Origin: JAAZPG01 sp012797375
GTDB lineage: Bacteria; Acidobacteriota; Aminicenantia; Aminicenantales; UBA4085
DNA: 27,882 bases
Direction: 5' to 3'
Assembly: GCA_937868205.1 (NCBI GenBank)
Contig: CALMMC010000052.1
Span: 1 to 27,882 of the forward strand
The notes below the pieces were generated by a model. It was not told the DNA's origin. It worked only from the letters and a program-made list of their open reading frames with translations, and did not search any database. Within the stretch, counting starts at the first letter, position 1, and each line of letters begins with the position of its first letter. The translations under genes and the position numbers were made by a program. Below, piece by piece: positions 15,606 through 21,410 of the stretch.

Positions 15606-15650
15606 GGGGAGACGGGAAGGCTTCCGCGGAAAAGGGAGACGGAGTCGATC

Positions 15651-16877
15651 ATGAGTGAAACGAAACGATTGTATTTCGAGGACGCCGGCCGGCTGGAATT
15701 CGAGGCCCGGATCACGGGGCGGCGGACGGTGGACGGCCGGCCGGCCGTGATTCTAGACGAAACGGCTTTTTACCCCGAGTCCGGCGGCCAGCCCTGGGAC
15801 CTGGGGACGATCGACGGGATTCCCGTCGTGAAGGTCCTCGACGAGGAGGGGACGATCGTCCACGTTTTGGAGCGGGAGCCGGGCCAGGAAGCGGGGGAGG
15901 GGGCGGAGAAGGTCAAGGGCCTGGTCGACGGGAGGCGGCGGTTCGACCACATGCGGCAGCATTCCGGACAGCACGTCCTCAGCCAGGCCTTCATCGAGAT
16001 CCTGAACGGCGAAACCCGCTCCTTTCACCTGGGGGCGGACGCGTCCACGCTCGAAATCGGGATCGAGAATATCACCGACGAGACGCTCGACCGGGTCGAG
16101 CGGCGGGCCAACGCGGTCGTTTTCGAGGACCGGGCGGTCAAGACGTATTTCGTCCCGGCCGGGCGGATCGCCGAGATTCCCTTGCGCCGGCCGCCCAAGG
16201 TTTCGGGCCTCGTCCGGGTGGTCGAGATCGAGGGCTTTGATTATTCCGCCTGCGGCGGGACGCATGTCCGGCGGACGGGCGAGATCGGCCTCATCAAGAT
16301 CATCGCCGCCGAGCGGATCCGGGGAAACCTCCGCTTCACTTTTGTCTGCGGCGGCCGGGCCCTGGCTGATTACCAGGTCAAAACGCGCGTCTGCCGGGGG
16401 CTTGCCGGGAAATTCAACGTCCCCGATCGGGAGATCCCGGCGGCCGTCGAGAAGCAGGGGGCCGAGCTCAAGGACGTGAAGAAGCGGCTCAAGACGGTCG
16501 AGCAGGCCGCGGCCGGGTACGAAGCCCGGGAGCTGGCGGAAGGAGCGTCGGGCCGGATCGTCGCCCGCGTCTTGGCCGAAAAAAGCCCCGAGGGAGCCCG
16601 GGCCCTGGCCTTGAGCTTGGTCAAGCTCGGGCCGGCGGCCGCCGTTTTCGCGACCCGGAGCGGCGGGAAAGCCCGCCTGGTCCTGGCCCGGGCGGACGGC
16701 GTCGCGGCCGACCTTCGGCCGCTGGCCGGCGTCCTGGCGCCCCTGTTCAACGGCAAGGGAGGGGGAGGGCCGTCGCTGAGCGAGATCGCCGGCGATCAGG
16801 AGGCCGACCTGGACGCCTTGGTCGCCCGGGCCTCCTCCGCCGTCGCCGAAGAAATCGGGAGACACAATCCCAATTAA
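15651..16877 (+). CDS. alaX: Alanyl-tRNA editing protein, long AlaX type with DHHA1 domain
   Basis: 408 residues. The editing domain shared with AlaRS and ThrRS carries the zinc-site motifs HxxxH (H104, H108 in MRQHSGQH) and CxxxH (C201, H205 in ACGGTHV). The N-terminal beta-barrel segment is TAFYPESGGQPWDLGTI (38-54). A coiled-coil-like stretch (~250-300) leads to a C-terminal DHHA1-like domain ending LFNGKGGGGPSLSEIAG. The protein is like AlaRS without its catalytic and tRNA-recognition domains. The expected role is trans-editing of mischarged Ser- or Gly-tRNA(Ala) in the cytoplasm. A GGGAG sequence precedes the ATG. The last codons, encoding IGRHNPN and the stop, lie inside a repeat end (16858-16889), so the native C-terminus may have been altered by the repeat. 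Confidence 0.93.
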   Translation: MSETKRLYFEDAGRLEFEARITGRRTVDGRPAVILDETAFYPESGGQPWDLGTIDGIPVVKVLDEEGTIVHVLEREPGQEAGEGAEKVKGLVDGRRRFDHMRQHSGQHVLSQAFIEILNGETRSFHLGADASTLEIGIENITDETLDRVERRANAVVFEDRAVKTYFVPAGRIAEIPLRRPPKVSGLVRVVEIEGFDYSACGGTHVRRTGEIGLIKIIAAERIRGNLRFTFVCGGRALADYQVKTRVCRGLAGKFNVPDREIPAAVEKQGAELKDVKKRLKTVEQAAAGYEARELAEGASGRIVARVLAEKSPEGARALALSLVKLGPAAAVFATRSGGKARLVLARADGVAADLRPLAGVLAPLFNGKGGGGPSLSEIAGDQEADLDALVARASSAVAEEIGRHNPN

Positions 16878-16889
16878 CGTAATTTTCCC
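16858..16889. repeat. Solitary repeat end (GGAGACACAAT type)
   Basis: This segment starts GGAGACACAATCCCAATTAA and resembles the left ends of the neighbouring elements (GGAGACATAATACCCATT at 16914 and GAAGACACAATACC at 21217). It covers the alaX stop codon. No matching right end is seen between it and the next element, so it is either a remnant or the outer end of a composite insertion. Confidence 0.5.
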
Positions 16890-16913
16890 TTTCTCCCGAT
16901 CAGCCAAAAAATA

Positions 16914-17085
16914 GGAGACATAATACCCATTCACCTTATTTCCCCGATCGCTGTCTCATTCACGCGGCTCTTCCTCATGTCGAGATAACGCCGGTTTCAT
17001 TCCTTGGATGCCGGGCGCGATACGGATATTTTGCGCGGCCGGACGGAAAAACCGGAGAAATAAGGTGAATTGGCAGGGTGTCGTC
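16914..17085. repeat. MITE/REPIN-like element, copy 1
   Basis: 172 bp between the convergent alaX and MacB-like genes. The left end (16914-16946) and right end (17053-17085) are inverted repeats, matching at about 25 of 33 positions by hand count. The core CTTATTTCCC / GGAGAAATAAGGTGAAT is clearest. The interior (16939-17061) matches copy 2 at 19698-19820 over 123 bp with about 12 mismatches and no gap. It contains no coding capacity. It is likely non-autonomous and moved in trans by a transposase elsewhere (inference). Confidence 0.7.
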
Positions 17086-17090
17086 TTAAT

Positions 17091-18335
17091 TTATTCGTAG
17101 CGGAGGGAGACGATGGGATCGACGCGGGCGGCTTTCTGGGCCGGGAAGATCCCGAAGAAGAGCCCGACGGAAATCGAGACGAACAAGCCCAGAAAAATCG
17201 ACCAGCCGGTCACGGCGGCCGGCAGCGGTGTCGCCGCCCGGACGATCAGGGCCACGGCGAATCCCACGAGCATGCCCAGGATCCCGCCCGTTCCGGTCAG
17301 GAACATCGATTCGACCAGGAACTGGCGGAGGATGTCGGAGGACTGGGCCCCGAGGGCTTTCCGGATGCCGATTTCCCGGGTCCGCTCCTTGGCCGCGACC
17401 AGCATGATGTTCATGACCCCGATGCCGCCGACGAGCAGGCCGATCGAGGAGATGATGATCATCACCAGGTAGGCCGCCCCGGTGATTTGATTATACAAGT
17501 CGAGCATCGTGTCTTGGGTGAAGAGGGAGAAATTATCGGGCCGGCCGAAGGGCACTTTCCGCCGGAGGCGGAGGGTGGCCCGGATCTGTTCGATCGTCTC
17601 TTGAATCGTTCCCGGCTTGCGGGGAACGATCCCGATCTCGATCGACTCGGGATCGTAGGGAAAATGCTTCATCAGAGTCGTGATCGGGATGGCGACGATG
17701 TTGTCCCGGCTCTGGCCGAACATCTGACCGCGCTTGGCGAGGACGCCGGCCACGGTGAAATTCCCCGGACCGATCCGGATCGTCTTCCCCAGGGGGCTTT
17801 GATGGGGGAAGAGGATGTCGGCCAGCTCGGATCCCAGGACGCAGGTCCGGGCGCTGCGGGCGATTTCGGACGCCGTCAGGAACCGGCCCTCCTTGGGGGC
17901 GTAGATGTTGTAAACGGCCGGGAAGCGGTCGTTGATCCCGAGAACGACCGACCCCTCGCTTTTCTGGTTTTGGTACTTGATCTCGATCGGGTCGAGAAAC
18001 GACGGGGCGAGGGCGACGGAGACGGCCTTGACCAGATCGCATTCCTCCTCGATCGCCCGGGCGTCGTCGTAGGTCAGGTCAGGGCGGGCGCGCTCCTCGG
18101 CCGTCCGCTCGCGCATGGCGACCGGGTCGTACTTGTGGACGATGATCAGGTCGGATCCGGCCGATTGCAGTTCCTGGAGGAAGGAGGCGTTGAGTCCCTG
18201 GATGATGGAGACCATCCCGATGACGGTCATCACCCCGATCATGATCCCCAGGAGGGTCAGGAAGGAGCGGAGCTTGTGGGTCCGAATGGAATCGAAGGCC
18301 ATCGCGACGATTTCCCGGAAGATGCCCAGCCTCAT
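17091..18335 (-). CDS. MacB/FtsX-type ABC transporter permease (second of pair)
   Basis: 414 residues. It has one N-terminal transmembrane segment (SFLTLLGIMIGVMTVIGMVSI, ~24-44), a ~220-residue MacB-like periplasmic domain (Pfam MacB_PCD type) and a C-terminal FtsX domain with three transmembrane helices. The diagnostic phrases are GGIGVMNIMLVAAKERTREIGIRKALGA and FGIFPAQKAARVDPIVSLRYE. Such permeases use an ATPase partner to drive mechanotransmission across the inner membrane, exporting peptides, lipids or drugs. It is preceded by GGAG six nt before the ATG, and the ATG overlaps the stop of the first permease (ATGA, 18332-18335). The two permeases are paralogues and probably form a heterodimer. 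No ATPase or HlyD-like adaptor gene is next to them. The stop codon lies 5 nt from the end of repeat copy 1. Confidence 0.9.
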   Translation of the reverse strand: MRLGIFREIVAMAFDSIRTHKLRSFLTLLGIMIGVMTVIGMVSIIQGLNASFLQELQSAGSDLIIVHKYDPVAMRERTAEERARPDLTYDDARAIEEECDLVKAVSVALAPSFLDPIEIKYQNQKSEGSVVLGINDRFPAVYNIYAPKEGRFLTASEIARSARTCVLGSELADILFPHQSPLGKTIRIGPGNFTVAGVLAKRGQMFGQSRDNIVAIPITTLMKHFPYDPESIEIGIVPRKPGTIQETIEQIRATLRLRRKVPFGRPDNFSLFTQDTMLDLYNQITGAAYLVMIIISSIGLLVGGIGVMNIMLVAAKERTREIGIRKALGAQSSDILRQFLVESMFLTGTGGILGMLVGFAVALIVRAATPLPAAVTGWSIFLGLFVSISVGLFFGIFPAQKAARVDPIVSLRYE

Positions 18336-19567
18336 GTTTCGCTCCGCAAGGCCACGACCGGGTCGAGCTTGGCCGCCTTGTTGGCCGGGTAGATGCCGAA
18401 AAACAGGCCCAGGGTCGCTGACATGACGATCCCGGCGATGACGGACCCGGGATCGACCGCCGAGGGAAGGGACGTGGCCGCCGAGATGATTTTCGCCGCG
18501 GCGACGCCCAGGACGATTCCTATCAATCCGCCGACCCCGGCGATGGCCGACGACTCGATCAGGAACTGGACGAGGATGTCCTTGCGGCGGGCTCCGATGG
18601 CCATCCGGATCCCGATCTCCTTGGTCCGTTCGGTCACGGCCACCAGCATGATGTTCATGACCACGATCCCCCCGACGAGCAGGGCGATCGAGGCGATGCC
18701 GATCATGGCGAAGTAAATCCCGTTGGTGGCCGTCTTGTAGAACTGGATGAACGTTTCGGACGTTTGGAAGGAAAAATCATCGGGCTTGTCATAGGACAGC
18801 TTCCGCTTGCTCCGGAGGATCGTCCGGACTTCGTCCTGGGCCCGGGCCATGGCCTCGGGCGAGGACGTGTGGATGTTGATGGAGAGCGAGCGGCGCGAGC
18901 CGAATGTCTTGAGGAAGGTGGTGATCGGGACGCGGACATAGTTGTCCCGGCTCATGCCCAGGATCTTCCCGAGCTTTTTCCCCACGCCGACAATCCGGAA
19001 ACGATCGGCCCCGACCTTGATCGTCCGCCCGACGGGATCGAGGCGGGGGAAAAGCTTTTCGGCCACGTCGGACCCGATCACGGCCGAGAACCGGGACCGG
19101 TCCTCCTCCTCCTGGAGGAGGTGGCGGCCGCTCTCCAGCTCGATGACCGAGCCGATCAGGTGATCGACGGCCGTGACGCCGATGATCCCGGCGTTTTGGA
19201 TCTCGGCGCTTCCGAATTTCACCGTCCGGCGGACTTGGTCCGAGGCGCCGATCAGCTCGCAGGCCGAGGCTTTTTCCCGGAGAAGGCGGACGTCCTCCAG
19301 GGTAAGGTCCCGGCGCTTCATCTGTTCCCGGTATTCCTTGACGGTCGAGGCGAAGCTGGAAAATTTCGAGACGGAGAAATCGTTCGCCCCGAAAAAGGCC
19401 ATCTTCGTGTAGACATAATTGTTCAATCCCTGGATGACGGAGACCACGGTGATGATCGTCAGGACGCCGATGATGATGCCCAGGAGGGTCAGGAACGTCC
19501 GGAGCTTGCTCTCCCAGAGGGAGGAAAAGGCCAGGGAAAGGGATTCGCCGAAGTTGATTTTAGCCAT
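18332..19567 (-). CDS. MacB/FtsX-type ABC transporter permease (first of pair)
   Basis: 411 residues from ATG 19567 (MAKINFGESLSLAFSSLWE). The frame stays open upstream for ~34 codons, but those residues (Cys/Pro-rich, no membrane character) look non-coding. The architecture is the same as its partner: one N-terminal transmembrane segment (FLTLLGIIIGVLTIITVVSVI), a MacB-like periplasmic domain, and an FtsX domain with three helices, including GGIVVMNIMLVAVTERTKEIGIRMAIGA and FGIYPANKAAKLDPVVALRSE. The nearest purine-rich site, CGGAGA, is ~13-16 nt before the ATG, so the exact start is uncertain. Upstream lies a 343-nt gap holding repeat copy 2 and a divergent promoter. The usual cognate ATPase gene is not present, so it must be supplied from elsewhere if the transporter works. 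Confidence 0.88.
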   Translation of the reverse strand: MAKINFGESLSLAFSSLWESKLRTFLTLLGIIIGVLTIITVVSVIQGLNNYVYTKMAFFGANDFSVSKFSSFASTVKEYREQMKRRDLTLEDVRLLREKASACELIGASDQVRRTVKFGSAEIQNAGIIGVTAVDHLIGSVIELESGRHLLQEEEDRSRFSAVIGSDVAEKLFPRLDPVGRTIKVGADRFRIVGVGKKLGKILGMSRDNYVRVPITTFLKTFGSRRSLSINIHTSSPEAMARAQDEVRTILRSKRKLSYDKPDDFSFQTSETFIQFYKTATNGIYFAMIGIASIALLVGGIVVMNIMLVAVTERTKEIGIRMAIGARRKDILVQFLIESSAIAGVGGLIGIVLGVAAAKIISAATSLPSAVDPGSVIAGIVMSATLGLFFGIYPANKAAKLDPVVALRSET

Positions 19568-19672
19568 GTTCGACCGTTTGTCTCCGCAAGGGCACGCTCG
19601 TTCATACGGATCGCCGGGGCAAAGGTTTGTCAAAGGTTTGACGGCCGCCTCCGCGGGCCGGTTCGGCAAAGG

Positions 19673-19820
19673 GGGGACACAAGGCCGATTCCCCCTGTTT
19701 CCCCGATCGCGGTCTCATTCACGCGGCTTGTCCTCATGTCGAGAAAACGCCGGTTTCATTCCTCGGATTCCGCGCGCGATACGGATTATTTGCGCGGCCG
19801 GCCGGAAAACCCGGAGACAT
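19673..19820. repeat. MITE/REPIN-like element, copy 2 (right end lost)
   Basis: The left end starts GGGGACACAAGGCCGATTCC. The interior 19698-19820 is nearly the same as copy 1 (about 110 of 123 positions). After CGGAGACAT the sequence no longer resembles the right inverted repeat; instead TTGACA follows immediately. The copy therefore looks truncated or overwritten at its right edge. Confidence 0.65.
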
Positions 19821-19824
19821 GTTC

Positions 19825-19853
19825 TTGACACGGCGGCGGGAGTCCGCAAGAAT
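19825..19853 (+). promoter_or_regulatory. Promoter for the outer-membrane beta-barrel gene
   Basis: A perfect TTGACA (19825-19830), a 17-nt spacer and AAGAAT (19848-19853) precede a ~50-nt leader. Translation is signalled by AAGGAGG (19899-19905), 5 nt before the ATG. The -35 box sits where the right terminus of repeat copy 2 would be. Confidence 0.5.
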
Positions 19854-19910
19854 AAAAGACGGACCGGAGGGCGCCGCCCGCCGGGATCAGGATCGGAAAA
19901 GGAGGTTCCC

Positions 19911-20471
19911 ATGAAGCGCCGCTTGATCATCCCGGTCGTCGCTTCGGTCCTGGTTTTCGCCCTCCCGGCCCGCGCCCTCGTGGGCGTCTACGCCGGGGGA
20001 TTCGGGGGCGTTTCCAGCCAGAAGCTCAGCTTCGACGACGTGAACTTCGACGCCGACACGACGTTTCTCTACGGCGTTCGGGCCGGCCTCCAAGCGGCGG
20101 TCTTCGCCCTGGAGTTCAACTACTACCGGGCCGGCCACAACGTGGCCATGCAGGATTTCTTTCTCTTCAATTGGGACGGCCTGGAGAACGACACGAGCTT
20201 CATCGGGGGGAACCTCCGGATCATGTTTCCGGTGGCTGTTTTCCGTCCGTTTCTCGCCCTTGGCTACGGGTATTACACGGCGGACGTGAGGAACATCGAC
20301 AAGGACACGGAGGCCGGCTTCAATTTCGGAGCGGGGCTCGAAATCAAGCTCGGCAAGCTGGGCCTCATCGGAGAAGGCAAGTACAACCTCGTCAACGTGA
20401 ATCTCGACGAGATGGATTTCGGGCTCCGCCACTTCACCTTCACCGTCGGGCTCCATTTTTATTTCTTTTAA
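19911..20471 (+). CDS. Small outer-membrane beta-barrel protein
   Basis: 186 residues from ATG 19911, chosen because AAGGAGG lies 5 nt upstream; the longer open frame before it runs through the repeat and has no protein-like character. The signal peptide is MKRRLIIPVVASVLVFALPARA, with a likely cut after ARA. The rest alternates hydrophobic and polar residues in short strands separated by turns (VGVYAGGFGG, FRPFLALGYGYYTADVRN, FNFGAGLEIKLGKLGLIGEGKYN). It ends GLHFYFF, with the C-terminal aromatic residue that BAM-assembled barrels carry. An eight-stranded OmpA/OmpW-like barrel is the best fit. It stands as its own unit with a strong ribosome binding site. The pseudouridine synthase gene starts 18 nt downstream and may be read through. 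Function unknown. Confidence 0.82.
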   Translation: MKRRLIIPVVASVLVFALPARALVGVYAGGFGGVSSQKLSFDDVNFDADTTFLYGVRAGLQAAVFALEFNYYRAGHNVAMQDFFLFNWDGLENDTSFIGGNLRIMFPVAVFRPFLALGYGYYTADVRNIDKDTEAGFNFGAGLEIKLGKLGLIGEGKYNLVNVNLDEMDFGLRHFTFTVGLHFYFF

Positions 20472-20489
20472 TCCCCCTTCGTCCCGGCC

Positions 20490-21236
20490 GTGATCCGTCT
20501 CAACCGTTTCCTGGCCCAAGCCGGCGTCGCCTCGCGGCGGAAGGCCGACGGGCTGATCGCCGACGGCCGGGTCGCCGTCAACGGGAACGTCGTCGAGGAC
20601 CTGGGAACGAAAATCGACGAGAGCTCCGATCGGGTGACCGTCGACGGCCGCCCGGTCCGGGTCCGCGGACGGGCCGTCTACTGGATGCTCCACAAGCCGG
20701 CCGGCTATCTCGTCACCCTGGACGATCCCTTCGAGCGGCGGACCATCCGCGACCTGATCCCCGATCTGCCGGGCGGCGTCTTTCCCGTCGGCCGGCTGGA
20801 CCGGGACAGCGAGGGATTGTTGATACTGACGAGCGACGGGGAACTGGCCTACCGGCTGACCCATCCCCGGTACGAAGTCGCCAAGCGGTATGTCGTCCAT
20901 GTCCGGGGGGAGATGGACGAAACTGCGGCCGGGCGCCTGCGGGCGGGGGTTTTCGTCGAGGGCCGGAAAACGGCTCCGGCCAAGGTCGAGGTGTTCGAAC
21001 GGTCCGCCCGGGGATCCGTCCTCCAGATCGAGATCCACGAGGGCCGCAAGCACGAGGTCCGGAACATGTGCGAGGCGGTCGGCCATCCCGTCGTTTCCTT
21101 GAAGCGGGTGATGTTCGCCGGCCTGTCCCTGTCGCATCTTCCGGCGGGCGATCACCGGTCCTTGACCGGGGCGGAAATCCTCCGGCTGAAAAAAGCCGCG
21201 AAAATCGGGAAAATCGGAAGACACAATACCGCTTGA
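20490..21236 (+). CDS. RsuA/RluB/E/F family pseudouridine synthase
   Basis: 248 residues from a GTG start without a visible Shine-Dalgarno. The N-terminal S4 RNA-binding domain (MIRLNRFLAQAGVASRRKADGLIADGRVAVNG, 1-32) is followed by the catalytic domain with HKPAGYLVT (68-76) and GRLDRDSEGLLILTSDG, in which D104 is the nucleophilic Asp. LQIEIHEGRKHEVRNMCEAVGHPVVSLKRV is also family-typical. The enzyme converts a specific uridine in ribosomal RNA to pseudouridine. The family covers 16S (RsuA) and 23S (RluB/E/F) enzymes and sequence alone does not decide; the RluB-like group is common outside Proteobacteria. The last residues, IGRHNTA plus the stop, are encoded inside the left end of repeat copy 3. 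They resemble IGRHNPN at the end of alaX. Confidence 0.92.
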   Translation: MIRLNRFLAQAGVASRRKADGLIADGRVAVNGNVVEDLGTKIDESSDRVTVDGRPVRVRGRAVYWMLHKPAGYLVTLDDPFERRTIRDLIPDLPGGVFPVGRLDRDSEGLLILTSDGELAYRLTHPRYEVAKRYVVHVRGEMDETAAGRLRAGVFVEGRKTAPAKVEVFERSARGSVLQIEIHEGRKHEVRNMCEAVGHPVVSLKRVMFAGLSLSHLPAGDHRSLTGAEILRLKKAAKIGKIGRHNTA

Positions 21237-21404
21237 TCCTATTTCCCCGACGGCTGTCTTCGTTCTCCGTTCTTAGGGCGTATGCCTGAGAAAACGCGGA
21301 GATTCCTCGAATCACGCCCCGGGGCAAACACACGAGACACGATTTTTTGCGTCGCCGTCGACCGGAAAACACGGAGACATGAGGTGAATTAGTATTGTGT
21401 CTCC
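21216..21404. repeat. MITE/REPIN-like element, copy 3 (diverged)
   Basis: About 189 bp between convergent genes. The left end (21216-21249) runs from GGAAGACACAATACC to ATTTCCCCG. The right end (21372-21404) runs from CGGAGACATGAGGTGAATTA to ATTGTGTCTCC. The outer ~12 nt of the two ends are almost perfectly inverted. The interior shares only short blocks with copies 1 and 2 (GAGAAAACGC, ATTCCTCG, CCGGAAAAC). It contains an imperfect hairpin, CTCCG...AGGGC-GTAT-GCCTGAGAA...CGGAG, around 21264-21300, which might also terminate transcription. Confidence 0.6.
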
Positions 21405-21410
21405 CGATAA

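Larger units (their letters stand above)
19568..19910. other. Divergent intergenic region with a repeat (343 nt)
   Basis: This region lies between the leftward permease operon and the rightward outer-membrane protein. It contains repeat copy 2 (19673-19820), the promoter for the beta-barrel gene (19825-19853) and a lone minus-strand TTGACA (19633-19628) without a well-spaced -10 box. No small gene is convincing here. Confidence 0.6.

Noticed and set aside
16858..17085. CRISPR array
   Set aside because: The repeated units are few, unevenly spaced, have inverted ends and occur in separate intergenic sites; there are no regular spacers and no cas genes.
19601..19633. Promoter for the MacB-like permease pair on the minus strand
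   Set aside because: A perfect TTGACA is present, but the nearest TATGAA is 21 nt away and nothing better lies at 16-18 nt, so I did not list it as a feature.
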